DNA of 64,000 nt from Siphonodentalium dalli. Taxonomy: Eukaryota; Mollusca; Scaphopoda; Gadilida; Siphonodentaliidae. The translations under genes and the position numbers were made by a program. Each line of letters begins with the position of its first letter. The first letter of the stretch is position 1. Under the pieces are notes generated by a model. That model was given only the letters and a program-made list of their open reading frames with translations. It was not told the origin of the DNA and made no database searches. Of the stretch, positions 1 to 10,928 are shown piece after piece. The stretch is from the NCBI GenBank assembly GCA_032622095.1, contig CP136063.1, positions 75,119,980 to 75,183,979 on the forward strand, in the 5' to 3' direction.

Positions 1-266
1 CAATGCTGAGTAAAATCGCAGTTTCTTTGAATGTTTTTTGTGGATTAAATTGCATTGGGGATAAACATACACTGTTCGTGAACTCGCCGGCAAGCTACAC
101 AGTGGTTTGATACTCGAATTCCCGAATATCCAATTCAAATTGCTGGGTCCCGGCAAATCCGACTAGATGCCTGATTGGTATAAAACTCAAAAATGAAGAT
201 GTTGGACCTAAATACATTATCATTGTGATTTATAGATAAATAGATCTGATCGTGTGATTTTCTGAT
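1..266. other. 3' flank of TLR-A, duplicated in the cluster
   Basis: Non-coding sequence downstream of the minus-strand TLR-A gene. It is nearly identical to the region just left of TLR-B (about 8755-9029), and parts recur at 3473-3560, 13680-13787 and 14389-14485, so it belongs to the unit that was duplicated with the receptor genes. It presumably contains the 3' UTR; I see no clear AATAAA on the minus strand. Confidence 0.75.
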
Positions 267-2165
267 TTACAGGATTGTTTCAGCTGTGTCCCCGCCGGGT
301 CGTTCAAGTTGTCTTCCTCTATTTCGAGTATATGAACCACCCGAAAGCGCACGTGCAATCTTTTCTGTGAAAAGTGCTTCGTTTGTCTTGATATGAGTAA
401 ATGTTTTGATACAAAGTTGAACATCTGATTCTAATTCATCGGTCGGTACATCCTCAAGCATTACAATGATGAGTCGCCGGTCGCGCCTTGAGAGAAATTT
501 CAAAAATGCTGTTCGCAGCTCGAATAGACACCATTCGCTCTGAGTGAAGTTTATACTGAACACCATGATCACGTGACGGCTGGAATCAATCCCGTCGATG
601 ATATTTTCGGCAATAGATTTCCCCGGGATGAAATCCTTGTGATGAAGGCAGAAGTTAAATCTGTCATGTTTGTATCCATTCATTTTATCCAAGAAAACAC
701 GGGTTACCCAATTCACGTCAGCCTCTGCGTAGCAGATCATTGCGTCATAGACGTAATTCACGTTGTCGATAGTTTCGTCTCTTCCACAAGGAAAAACTAA
801 ACCAAGCTTCGCATACAACCAAGCTCTAACTTCTAGTCGGAATTTCCATATGACGACGAATAAAACTATGGATACTAATGTAATACTTGCGAAAACTATA
901 GCCATTATGAGTTCGTCAGGTGATATCACAACATCGTTTCGATCAGAGCGACATATTTGTTGTTTTGTATCATTGAATTCTGAGAGCAAAATCCTTGGCG
1001 AATTTGTCGCTTGTATACACGTAAGGTTCCAGTATGGATCTCCAGTTTCACCGTTTTGTAACATGTACTTGACCAATTTAACAGTTTCTAGTATACCACA
1101 ATCACATTTGAATGGGTTGCCACGCAAATCGACACGAATAGTGCGTAATTTCTTCAAGTTATCAACCTGCTCACTTGACAGACTAGTTATGTTATTGTGA
1201 GATAAATCCAAGACTGTTTCTCCACCGAGTCGCTCGTCATGAATACTGAAATCCGTTATTCTGTTTGAAGAAAGATCGACGTATTTGATTGCAGGAAACG
1301 ATAACCAGTTAATGGACCACTTTTTCAGTACTGTCGGGAATGATTCTATTGAACATCCGGATGCATCTATTGTCTCAATCGCAACCATCTTAACGAAGAT
1401 GAACAAATATTCCAGAAATGATACCGTTTCTTCGTCGAAGCAATAGCGAACGGTTCGGAGTTGACCATATTCACAATTGCCATTGGGCAGTATGAATTCG
1501 GTCATTCGTTTCACGGTATCAAGAGTCGTCGATGGTGATAGTATAGGAATATGTCCTATCGTAATTCTTGAATTCGTCCATGTGAACTTCTTCATGTATT
1601 TTGGACCACAGAAAGCACTTCCTAACAGCTCCCAAGCCATTCCCGATTCAAAATTCACCTGGGAGTCTGAGATGTCTACCTCCAGCAGGGATGTCATATC
1701 ATTGTTGGTAAGGTCTCCGCGTCGCACAGACATATAACAGCCACTTACTTTTAAAAAAGATATCCCTAATGTTCTTAGAAAGGAGTAAAGCACAGCCAGC
1801 TGGTCAGGTCCGTTACAATGTATATTCAGCGCATAGCACATCGTCTTCGACTTTCTGTTTTGAGAAATCCACGAGGAAATATCCACAATAGAAAGTTCGC
1901 CATAGTTAAGCTCACACGTTATCTTGACACACTTATAAGTTAATCCGATATCCACGAATTCTCCAGAATAATAACAAATATCTCGCAATCCGACAGGCAG
2001 TGAGGCAGTCCAATTTGAAGTAGGCGCAGATAGGTTTGCACTGGCATGTGTTATTTGCCTCAGAAGGCCGATCACGATTTGCGTGCACACAACAGCTGTA
2101 TTTATCTGCCGGTACCTATTCATGTTGACACCTGCATGTGTAAGCTTTCCATCGACTGAGAGCAT
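267..2165 (-). CDS. Toll-like receptor, single exon (TLR-A)
   Basis: A 632-residue type I membrane receptor of the Toll-like family, expected to sense ligands through its ectodomain and signal through a cytoplasmic TIR domain. Residues 15-41 look like a signal peptide. Residues about 60-290 are divergent with many cysteines. Two clear leucine-rich repeats lie at about 294-337 (VDLSSNRITDF, LDLSHNNITSL). A single C-terminal LRR cap has C354, C356, C383 and C405. The membrane segment is about 419-440. The TIR domain is about 470-610, with box 1 YDAMICYAE at 473-481 and the box 2 region DFIPGKSI at 511-518. Where the family normally has the box 3 FW pair, this protein has F599-T600. The ectodomain is short for a TLR. 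Methionine 15 (codon 2121-2123) has A at -3 and precedes the signal peptide, whereas Met1 lies just before a CTCTCAG that resembles a splice acceptor, so Met15 may be the true start. Nearest relative: TLR-B. Confidence 0.93.
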   Translation of the reverse strand: MLSVDGKLTHAGVNMNRYRQINTAVVCTQIVIGLLRQITHASANLSAPTSNWTASLPVGLRDICYYSGEFVDIGLTYKCVKITCELNYGELSIVDISSWISQNRKSKTMCYALNIHCNGPDQLAVLYSFLRTLGISFLKVSGCYMSVRRGDLTNNDMTSLLEVDISDSQVNFESGMAWELLGSAFCGPKYMKKFTWTNSRITIGHIPILSPSTTLDTVKRMTEFILPNGNCEYGQLRTVRYCFDEETVSFLEYLFIFVKMVAIETIDASGCSIESFPTVLKKWSINWLSFPAIKYVDLSSNRITDFSIHDERLGGETVLDLSHNNITSLSSEQVDNLKKLRTIRVDLRGNPFKCDCGILETVKLVKYMLQNGETGDPYWNLTCIQATNSPRILLSEFNDTKQQICRSDRNDVVISPDELIMAIVFASITLVSIVLFVVIWKFRLEVRAWLYAKLGLVFPCGRDETIDNVNYVYDAMICYAEADVNWVTRVFLDKMNGYKHDRFNFCLHHKDFIPGKSIAENIIDGIDSSRHVIMVFSINFTQSEWCLFELRTAFLKFLSRRDRRLIIVMLEDVPTDELESDVQLCIKTFTHIKTNEALFTEKIARALSGGSYTRNRGRQLERPGGDTAETIL

Positions 2166-3469
2166 ATAAAACTGTTAATATAAAATGTACAGCAATAACT
2201 GAACAAATGCTGAATGTGAACTTCCTTGTTAGCGCAAGTTTATTTTTGGGAGTTGTTGTTATTGAATGGTAGAATGCTTTCCATTCAAAATTATCGTTCC
2301 GCGCTCTAGCATTAATTGCCGATTGCTCGAATGGCTCACATGCTATTAGTATAGGCTGTGCGAATGAGTAACGCGACAAGTTCTACTGATGGTAATATAG
2401 ACATTAAAGCGACTTATACACTTTTTGTGTCACAGTAGTCACAAGTACATATTTGTTTCAAAAAATTGCAGATTGTTTTCATATTATAGGATAGCTCCTC
2501 CAAGAAGCCGATCTGTAAGTTGAGAAAAAGAGTCGCAGTAATTTTAAAGTTTTCGTTGGTAAATTACAGAGAATTAATAATGGTAGCTACATCGAGTAAC
2601 CCTTTATATACTGAATGGCGTCTCACATTCATTTATTACATTATAGATTGGAACGATATATTATTCATTCAGAGGTTTGCTCAGGTAATGAAAGCAGACG
2701 ACAGACATAAACATGGATACATGTAATACAAGAGCTGAATGATTCATATTAATTTGTGGGAAATGTTCAGATAATTAATGTCGTTTGTTGAACTTATTGT
2801 CTAAACATTTCCTAAAGCAACTACTCGTCAATGATAATTTACTATAGAAAGGGTAACCGCAAAATTTCTTACTATAGATACAGTCGACATCAATGAATAA
2901 GAAGTTGATTCCTCACTGTGTGTTCCGAGTAGCCCAATTGAACGTACTCGAATATTTAATAACCGGAAATAGATAACACACTTCGATACATGTACATGTT
3001 ATGCCGATTAAAGGCGATTTTCTATAGGAGACCAAGTTCACATTTATTAATAATTACAGTGAAGCGCAAATCACTATAAGGGAAGTCAATTGCGGAATTA
3101 TTATTCATATATTACATGCTTCCATATGACCAGTTAGATATGTGGACACGTTTGGATTTCACGAACAAACTATTGGTGTACTATTCCTTAGCCAGTTTGG
3201 TTACTTCAATATTACTCGGAGGGTGTTAGACATTGCATGCGTCAATAACTGTTTTATCGTGCTGAAACGCAATTGGATTATATTCGTTTCAGTACAATTT
3301 TATTGCGCTTCCGTGCAATAATTGCCCTTCCGTTCAATTGAATTGCGCCTCGGCGAATTTAAAAACGCTATTAATTGCACTCTATAACACTGCAAATTGC
3401 GTTTTAGTGTAATATAATTGGGCTTCATGCAGTGCAATTATTAATAATTGTTAATTTGGTCTCCCATAC
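2166..3469. other. Upstream region of TLR-A, duplicated with TLR-B
   Basis: Promoter/5' flank of TLR-A. It aligns along most of its length with the upstream region of TLR-B (about 10929-12530), except for an insertion in the TLR-B copy. The distal part (about 3240-3450) is a cluster of imperfect palindromes around TTGCGCTTCAGTGCAATT, repeated near 12330-12500 and 14080-14235. No convincing coding region. A 5' UTR exon is possible if the acceptor-like CTCTCAG next to Met1 is used. Confidence 0.65.
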
Positions 3470-4075
3470 TTTTCATGCAGTTTCTTTGAATTTATTTGTT
3501 GTCAATTGAATGACATTGGAGATAAACGTACCATGCTTCGTTGGGTATGTGCGGAGGATTCGAGCATCAAAACAATTTGAGTTTATTAGGCGTTGATATA
3601 TTTGAACTGAGAGAGAGAGAGAGAGATAATCTTTTATTAAGGTAACATGTGCATCCACAATACATAAATATATTACATAAACAAATAATGATATTTCACC
3701 TGGCCGCATGGGGCCTATAAGTCACGCTTATAGTATGTAACTAACTTGTGTGATTTGTATCAGAAGACCGATGACGATTTATCGGCACACAACAGCAATA
3801 TTTACTTGCATGTATCTATTCATGATTGACCCCAGGTGTAAGTATTTCAACGAATAAGGGTATAATAAACATGCGTGTAAAATATACAACAATAACTGAA
3901 CAGAAACCAACTTCCTTGTTGGCGCACTTTTATTTTTGTGAGTTGTAGTGTATATTATGGTCGAGCGCACTTCAATAAAGATGAAGGTTCTTACATATGC
4001 AGACTGTTCGAATTACTCAGGTACTATTCTCGGCTGTGTGGAAGGAAATGATAAGTTAATTTTGATAATATCGAC
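3470..4075 (-). pseudogene. TLR relic: 5' end plus 3' flank, body deleted
   Basis: Positions 3473-3560 match the 3' flank of TLR-A/B. Positions 3740-4075 match their 5' end and proximal upstream region, including a minus-strand signal-peptide start encoding MNRYMQVNIAVVC (compare MNRYRQINTAVVC in TLR-A). The whole ectodomain, membrane segment and TIR domain are missing. A GA microsatellite (about 3609-3626) and about 100 bp of unrelated sequence lie between the two matching parts. Best read as a dead member of the TLR array. Confidence 0.75.
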
Positions 4076-4831
4076 ATGACGGTGACGTATATTAGATCCT
4101 CAAATTAAAGTGACATAGCGCTGTCTAATCTCAACGTTGATTGCTATGGCATTATTTTTCAAAAACTTAATCATCCAGAATTGAAGCTAAATCCTCACAG
4201 TTTTCAATTCATCGCAAAAACTGATCAAGTGCAGGTATTTGTTTATTGTGGTAGAAAATATACTACATGTATTTGAGAAGTTTGTTCGGACACATTCTTC
4301 AAACCGACACTTCTGTCCATTGTCTCAACCAAAACAATAACCAGTTTTAACTAATATATCAGTGACACCGGTGTACCATAGATCAAAATCTTAGTGTTCT
4401 GTATTTGTGATGTTCATAAGGATTTAACTACAGTTTGCTTTAATTTAATTTGTATACGTCCGTTTGAGAAAAAAGGTAGTATTATTTAGTCAGCCTGTCC
4501 GTCCGTTTGTTTGTCCGTCTGTTTGGTCCCTCGTTCGCTGATGTACATGTACTTGTGCGGTGCAATCAATTAAAAAATATATATTTAAGAAATAAATACA
4601 CTGCGCATCGGCATGGGAATACAGGATACTGACCAATCAGGACGAGCCTTTTATGTAGGTTTATGCAAGGTCGTATTACAATTATACCTAATTTCTTAAT
4701 ATCTCCATTATTTATTCAATATAATCAATCCCAAAGAAATGAATATTTCTGAAGTAAATTTCTAGAGAAAAAGACATTTGAAGAGTATATTGTTGACTAA
4801 ATAACGGAGATGTTGTTTGAAACAGTTCAAA
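4076..4831. other. No gene seen
   Basis: AT-rich sequence between a TLR relic and a foldback element. I see no long open frame, RNA gene or recognisable repeat, apart from a short run of TTTGTCCGTC-like repeats near 4495-4530. Confidence 0.5.
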
Positions 4832-5043
4832 CAGTAATGCTCAAAGTAATTGACCACTTAACCACAGCATAATTATGGGTAATTTTTCAGGATTTAGTCG
4901 GAAATATGGCTTGTTGCCATTCATCGGAAAGCTCTCGCCGAGAGCTTTCCGAGAATGGCAATAATCCATTTTTCCTACTAAATCCTGAAAAATTACCCAT
5001 AATTCTGCTGTGGTTAAGTGGTCAATTACATTGGGCATTACTG
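4832..5043. mobile_element. Foldback MITE, family D copy 1
   Basis: A 212-bp inverted repeat beginning CAGTAATGC and ending GCATTACTG, with arms meeting near 4930 in a small internal hairpin. A close copy lies at 57269-57462 and a half copy at 15063-15165. It is non-autonomous with no coding capacity. It abuts the retrotransposon fragment that starts at about 5044. No convincing target duplication at this copy. Confidence 0.85.
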
Positions 5044-5360
5044 TAGCACCACAAGTGATATACTTCGATCGTAATTGTATGACTCGTAAATTTTCCGACA
5101 TCGATTCAACTGTATACAAGAAACTGTATACCACAATGGTTCGATCTGCCATGGAATATTGTGGTATTGTGTGGAAACCATATCTTGTTGGACTTAGCCA
5201 CAAACTGGAGACGGTTCAGAGGAGAGCTACACGAATGGCCCCTAGTCTGAGAAAGTTCAGTTATGTGCAGAGACTCCTGATACTAAACTTACACACCGTG
5301 AAATACAGATTACTGAGAGCTGATATGATAGAAACATATAAAGTTATACGTGGCATATAA
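5044..5360 (+). pseudogene. Non-LTR retrotransposon reverse-transcriptase C-terminal fragment
   Basis: An open frame of about 100 residues ends at the TAA at 5358-5360. It contains the block LYTTMVRSAMEYCGIVWKPY, then LETVQRRATRM, then a segment ending in RLLRADMIETYKVIRG. This order is typical of the region following the catalytic palm in Jockey/CR1-type LINE reverse transcriptases. The catalytic YADD motif and everything upstream are absent, so this is a 5'-truncated relic. The family assignment within LINEs is uncertain. Confidence 0.85.
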
Positions 5361-5394
5361 AATATAGACTCAACACAGTTCCCCAGACAATCAA

Positions 5395-5615
5395 ATTACA
5401 AGACAACCCGGAGGCCGAGTCCGGTAAAAGGTGTATAGTTGGGAATGTCAATTTCAATTTCAATTGTTATTCGGATGCCAAGAAGTGCAAGGCGATCAAT
5501 TCTATGATTTGGTCATTCGTGAAACCAATATATTTTATATTCTATAATTGCAATCATTGGTATATAATATATGATCTTGAGCGCGTTACCATTTCTGACT
5601 AAATATGGTGTTCTT
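5395..5615. repeat. Dispersed repeat shared with the TLR-B upstream insertion
   Basis: A segment beginning near GGAGGCCGAGTCCGG and ending near TTCTTGTAT recurs at about 11190-11405 upstream of TLR-B. It directly follows the LINE fragment and may be its 3' untranslated region. Confidence 0.6.
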
Positions 5616-5622
5616 GTATGAA

Positions 5623-6802
5623 GGTAGCGGCAAACTACCTGAGGGCAACCCAGAACATTTGGCTCGCTCGCCTCCCGTCGGTGTTATTAACCCCGCACAT
5701 ACCGCTATTGGCTAAGAGAGCCCGGGGAGCGGACAGTATATTTCGATGATGCTAGGTAGCGCAATAGCAACTGAGTGTGACATCCAAATATTGACTCGCT
5801 GACGCGTCCACGGCCGATGTTATTAACCACTCAAAATCGGGTAAAATACCATATAGACAAAAAGAGCCCGGGAGAGGCCATAGGCCCGTGGACACTATAT
5901 GTCAATGTTATAAGGTAGCGACATACTACCTAAGGGCAACCTAGACAATTTACTACCTCGCTCGTTTCCGGTCGGTGTTTTAACCACTCAAATGCCGATA
6001 TTGGCTAAGAGACCCCACAGGAGCCCGGGTGTCTTCGTGTGGTTTCAGACAGTATATTTTGATCATGCGCAGTACATGTGGTAGTGTAATAACATCTGAG
6101 TGTGACATCCAAATATTGACTCGATAACGCGTTCACGGCGATGTTGTTAACCCCTCAAAATCCGTTAAAATACGATATAGACAAAAAGAGCCCGGGAGAG
6201 GCCGACTGTCTCCGTGAACATTATGACAGTATAGTTTGATGTGGGTTTTTTTTTATAGTGGACTACTTCGTGAGTGTGAGATTTAACTACTGTCATTCAG
6301 TTTGAAACTCTCGTTTTTAATATTTTCATTCCTTGGCAGTTTATCAGCATAGCACCGCTAGAATTCAGTTTGAAACTCTTTTTTAATATATTCATTCCTT
6401 AGCAGTTTAGCAACATATCACTGCTAGAATTCAGTTTGAAACTCTCTTTTTTAATATTTTCATTCCTTAGCAGTTTAGCCGCATAGCACCGCTAGAATTC
6501 AGTTTGAAACTCTCTATTTTAATATTGTCATTCCTTAGCAGTTTAGCAGCGTAGCAATGCTAGAATACAGTTTGATACTCTTTGTTCTTGATTAAGTTGC
6601 CATATCTACATACTCTCGTATCAACGGCCGATGTTAAAACCCCGCAAATGCCGATATTGGCTAAGAGAGCCCGGGAAAGCCTGAGTGTCTTCGTGTGGTT
6701 TCGGACAGTATATTTTGATGATGCGCGGTAGTGTGACGTCCAAATATCGACTCGAACGAGTAAAATTTTCTATGTTGCCCTCAGGTAATTTATGCCGCTA
6801 CC
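5623..6802. mobile_element. Element with terminal inverted repeats and internal ~322-bp repeats
   Basis: Positions 5623-5652 and 6774-6802 are inverted copies (GGTAGCGGC...CCTGAGGGCAAC), suggesting the ends of one element. Inside, a block containing GTGACATCCAAATATTGACTCG-like sequence and AGAGCCCGGGAGAGGCC recurs at about 5700-5890 and 6020-6210 (offset about 322 bp), with a partial copy at 6620-6760. No coding region. The transposon class is not evident. Confidence 0.55.
6295..6590. repeat. Tandem repeat, ~68-bp unit, 4-5 copies
   Basis: Units begin ATTCAGTTTGAAACTC at 6295, 6363, 6429 and 6497, with a diverged start at 6565. Each carries CATTCCTT, AGCAGTTTA and ACCGCTAGA-like segments. 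The array is nested inside the element at 5623-6802. Confidence 0.9.
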
Positions 6803-7902
6803 TTATACCGTCGAGATATAGCGTCCACGGGCCCATGGGGGCGCCCGGGCGTCTCGGGCGGTAATTAGTCACACCGTTGCTGCTTAACCATGCATATATT
6901 ATAGCATTTGTACCTGGTCATCCAGTCCCCTGGGCCACATGACGTTAGTGATGATTACGGCTTCTGTTACACTATGTGTATAATGATACCGTGTAATATA
7001 CAGTATTCGTGCTAGCAACTGCATGTAATGAAGGTTACGTTTTTTCGTCAATCGTAGCATTAGTTGCGAAATATATTTGAATTATTATAAACTTTTGGAT
7101 ATGTGCAAATATTTCGATATTTTCATTCAAAGATAAATATTTTTCGTTTCAAGTTTCCTTTTTAGACTGCCAATGCACATTTTTTCTCTACATGTAGTTT
7201 TCGAAACGAAAACATTTGTTTCCGTTGGAAAATTGTCACCTAATTCCCAGGTGTGTGTTGTATCCCTTTGAAATCAAAAAATAATTATAGTACAGAGATG
7301 TCTAGTTTACTCAAACATTTCATGTTTGTAGATGTGACGAACCTGATATATATGTGATGTTGGACAAGTTGATCACGTCAGTGCCATATTAAACTTGCGA
7401 TAGGTCAGATTTATCAGACATCTTCTAGTGTTTATCTACAGTCTACCCACTGTCGAGCCCACACATACCCACCTACTACAGTGGACCGATGACTCATTCG
7501 TGCATCAGGCTGAGGTGGTAGATCATTCTGGATTGTTGTGCAGTAACAGCTGCTTTGTGTAATGTTCACCACTAAAGCAATGAATACATGACGTCCCAAA
7601 TTCCGCCGAATTATATGGCGCCGAGATGTACGAAGCTTGTGTATTGTATTCGCATGTGTATCCACGACATTTAACACCAATGCACACCCGAAGAATTGCT
7701 CGGGTTTTGTGTCATTGTGCGTGCATCAGATTACCCATGAATTGGTTTACAATAATGTAATGTAACAATGGAGAAAACGAGACATAACACCCGCTTACAC
7801 CTTTATTTTGAGCCGGCATCCGGGTACTGTATGGCGTTTGCAAAACCAATGGTAATTTGACAGGTATTTCACCTAATGTTATATTCATAACAGGATAGAG
7901 TA
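6803..7902. other. No gene seen
   Basis: Unique-looking AT-rich sequence. An 82-residue open frame on the minus strand (7432-7680) has no recognisable domain and is not called. No RNA gene or repeat recognised. Confidence 0.5.
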
Positions 7903-8465
7903 GTGCGCATGCACCCGACCATAGCTGCTTTCGTCAAAACACTCCAATCATTTCAACTATTTTCGGTATTTAAAGTATGTTTACAAATATCTTTAGACAA
8001 TATACAGCGATTATCATATGTATTCGACACCTCTGCACCGAATTTGACAGAGAAATGCGATATAAATCTACGCAAATTAAGAAAAGAGGAAGAAAATAAG
8101 ACGGTTAAATACCAAAACTCGAAGAGTAACGTGACAAAATGGAGGCCAACGATGATGGTGAATGTGCCTGAAAACTCAAGTAATTCTGAAAATAAAAACG
8201 CACAAACAGAAAGTGAGAATATCTCAGAAATAGAGATGGAGTCCCTGCCACTGACAAAACAGTTAAGTAGTCATTTAAGGGTATAAATGCAATACGAAAA
8301 AGGACGGATGGACTCGTAGCTGCCATGGATACAAAACTAGATAAAATGAGAAACAGCATAACTAAAATGCTAAATAAGCAAATGAAAAACGTTGAGGTGA
8401 GAAAGGAATCGAGATGATGGAGTCGAAACGATTGGAAGCTCTGGAAAATAACCTTCATAAGTATA
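7903..8465 (+). pseudogene. Possible LINE ORF1 coiled-coil relic, frameshifted
   Basis: An open frame at 7903-8286 ends ...LTKQLSSHLRV. Shifting frame near 8280 continues a similar polar, heptad-like region (AAMDTKLDKMRNSITKML) to about 8430. A charged coiled coil followed by frame breaks resembles ORF1 of L1-like retrotransposons, but I see no zinc knuckle or RNA-binding motif. It could equally be a decayed host exon. Confidence 0.3.
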
Positions 8466-8479
8466 TACATTGGAGTGGT

Positions 8480-9029
8480 TTATTATACATTGGGGGGGGG
8501 GGGGTCATGAAAACAAGCAGACGACTGACAGATAATAGATATATACACAAGGGTGGAATGATTTATACTCATATAATAGGTCATAAATGTTCAGATCATT
8601 TATTGAACTTATTATCATTTTTTTTCTTCTGACGCAACTATTCGTGAGTGAGTATTTAGTATAGAAAGTGTTAACACGAACTTATTCGGACTCCCATGGA
8701 ACGTACCCGCCGGGTGTTTGATTACCCGAAAATGGTGTCTCACTTCGTAGCATGCAATGTTGAGTAAAATCGCAGTTTCTTTGAATGTTTTTTGTGGATT
8801 AAATTGCATTGGGGATAAACATACACTGTTCGTGAACTCGCCGGCAAGCCACACAATGTTTTGATACTCGAATTTCCGAATATCCAATTCAACGGAGTAC
8901 ATTTCTTGGTCCCGGAAATAAGACTATAGATGCCTGATTAGGATAGAACTCAGAAATGAAGATGCTGGACTTAAATACATTATCATTGTGATATATAGAT
9001 AAATAGATCTGATCGTGTGATTTTCAGAT
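8480..9029. other. Duplicated TLR flank, 3' side of TLR-B
   Basis: Positions 8510-8680 resemble the distal upstream flank of TLR-A (2690-2870), and 8755-9029 resemble 1-266, the 3' flank of TLR-A. The order shows that one duplicated unit ended next to the other. A 13-base run of G lies at 8492-8504. No gene here. Confidence 0.65.
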
Positions 9030-10928
9030 TTACAAGATTGTTTCTGTTGTGTCCCCGCCGGGTCGTTCAAGTTGTCTTCCTATATGTCGAGTATATGCAC
9101 CACTCGAAAGAGCACGTGCAATCTTTTCTGTGAAAAGTGCTTCGTTTTTATCGATATGGGTAAATGTTTTGAGACAAAGTTTAATATCTGATTCTAATTC
9201 ATCGGTCAGGACATCCTCCAGCATTACAATGATGAGTCGCCGGTCGCGCCTTGAGAGAAATTTCAGAAATGCTGTTCGCAGCTCGAATAGACACCATTCG
9301 CTCCGAATGAAGTTAGCACTGAACACCATGATCACGTGACGGCTGGAATCAATCCCGTCGATGATATTTTCGGCAATAGATTTTCCCGGGATGAAATCCT
9401 TGTGATGAAGGCAGAAGTTAAATCTTTCATGTTTGTATCCATTCATTTTCTCCAAGAAAACACGGGTTACCCAATTCAAGTCAGCCTCTGCGTAGCAGAT
9501 CATTGCGTCATAGACGTAATTCACATTGTCGACAGTTTCGTCTCTTCCACAAGGAAAAACTAAACCAAGCTTCGCATACAACCAAGCTCTAACTTCTAGT
9601 CGGAATTTCCATATGACGACGAATAAAACTAAACATACCAATGTAATACTTGCGAAAACTATAGCCATTATGAGTTCGTCAGTTGATATCTCAACCGTGT
9701 TTTGATCAGAGCGACATATCTGTTCTTTGGTATCATTCAATTCTGACATGATGATCTTTCTCGCATTTGTCGTGTGTGTGCATGTTAGGTTCCAGAAGGG
9801 ATCTCCAGTTTCACCGTTTCGTAACATGTACTTGACCAATTTAACAGTTTCTAGTATACCACAATCACATCTGAATGGGTTTCCACGCAAGTCGACACGA
9901 ACGGTGCGTAATTTCTTCAAGTTATCAACCTGCTTACTTGACAGACTAGTTATGTTATTGTGAGATAAATCCAAGACTGTTTCTCCAGCGAGTCGCTGGT
10001 CATGTATACTGAAATCCGTTATTCTGTTTGCAGACAGATCGACGTATTTGATGACAGGAAGCGGTAACCTTTTAGCGGACCAGTTATTCAGTACTGTCGG
10101 GAATGTTTCTATTGAACATCCGGATGCATTTAGTGTCTCAAGCTCAACGAACTTAAAGAAGATGAACATATATTCCAGAAATGATACCGTTTCTTCGTCG
10201 AAACAATAGCGAACGGTTCGGAGTTGACCATATTCACAATTGCCATTGGGCAGCATGAATTCGGTCAATCGTTTCACGATGTCAAGAGTCGTCGATGGTG
10301 ATAGTACAGGAATATGTCCTATTGTGATTCCTGAATTTGTCCATGTGCACTTCTTCATATATATTGGACCACAGAAACCACTTCCTAACAGCTCCAAACC
10401 CATTCCCGAATCAAAAGCTAACTTGGAGTCTGATATATCTACCTCCAGTAGGGATGTCATATCGTGATTCGTAAGTTCTCCACGTCGAACAGAAATATAA
10501 CAGCCACTAACTTTTAAATAAGATATCCCTAATGTTCTTACAAAGGAATAAATCACAGCTTGATCATCGGGTCCGTTACAGTGTATAATAAGCGCATAGC
10601 ACATCGTCTTCGATTTTCTGTTTTGAGAAATCCACGAGGAAATATCCCTTATAGAAAGTTCGCCATACTCAAAATCACACGTTATCTGGACACACTTATA
10701 AGATAATCCGATATCCACGACTTCTCCAGAATAATGACAAATATCTGGCAACCCGACAGGCAGTGAGGCAGTCCAATTTGAAGTAGGTGCAGATAAGTTT
10801 GCACTGGCATGTGTTATTTGCCTCAGAAGGCCGATCACGATTTGCGCGCACACAACAGCTGTATTTACCTGCCGGTACCTATTCATGTTGACCCCTGCAC
10901 GTGTAAGCATTCCACCGACTGAGAGCAT
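9030..10928 (-). CDS. Toll-like receptor, single exon (TLR-B)
   Basis: A 632-residue paralogue of TLR-A, aligning end to end without a gap. My block-by-block comparison gives about 95 substitutions (85% identity). They are denser in the ectodomain, for example seven in residues 281-290, and sparse in the TIR region. It has the same architecture: signal peptide after Met15 (codon 10884-10886), divergent cysteine-rich region, two clear LRRs at about 294-337, LRR cap with C354, C356, C383 and C405, membrane segment about 419-440, TIR domain 470-610 with YDAMICYAE and DFIPGKSI, and again F599-T600 where FW is usual. Upstream, TTTTATATGCTCTCAG resembles a splice acceptor, supporting a non-coding first exon and initiation at Met15. 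A ~330-bp insertion beginning about 150 bp upstream separates it from promoter sequence shared with TLR-A. Intact frame; probably functional. Confidence 0.93.
   Translation of the reverse strand: MLSVGGMLTRAGVNMNRYRQVNTAVVCAQIVIGLLRQITHASANLSAPTSNWTASLPVGLPDICHYSGEVVDIGLSYKCVQITCDFEYGELSIRDISSWISQNRKSKTMCYALIIHCNGPDDQAVIYSFVRTLGISYLKVSGCYISVRRGELTNHDMTSLLEVDISDSKLAFDSGMGLELLGSGFCGPIYMKKCTWTNSGITIGHIPVLSPSTTLDIVKRLTEFMLPNGNCEYGQLRTVRYCFDEETVSFLEYMFIFFKFVELETLNASGCSIETFPTVLNNWSAKRLPLPVIKYVDLSANRITDFSIHDQRLAGETVLDLSHNNITSLSSKQVDNLKKLRTVRVDLRGNPFRCDCGILETVKLVKYMLRNGETGDPFWNLTCTHTTNARKIIMSELNDTKEQICRSDQNTVEISTDELIMAIVFASITLVCLVLFVVIWKFRLEVRAWLYAKLGLVFPCGRDETVDNVNYVYDAMICYAEADLNWVTRVFLEKMNGYKHERFNFCLHHKDFIPGKSIAENIIDGIDSSRHVIMVFSANFIRSEWCLFELRTAFLKFLSRRDRRLIIVMLEDVLTDELESDIKLCLKTFTHIDKNEALFTEKIARALSSGAYTRHIGRQLERPGGDTTETIL

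Noticed and set aside
573-1737. Plus-strand open frames opposite TLR-A (and the same at 9049-10467 opposite TLR-B and 14569-14844 opposite fragment D)
   Set aside because: Antisense shadows of the receptor genes; they recur only because the receptor is duplicated.
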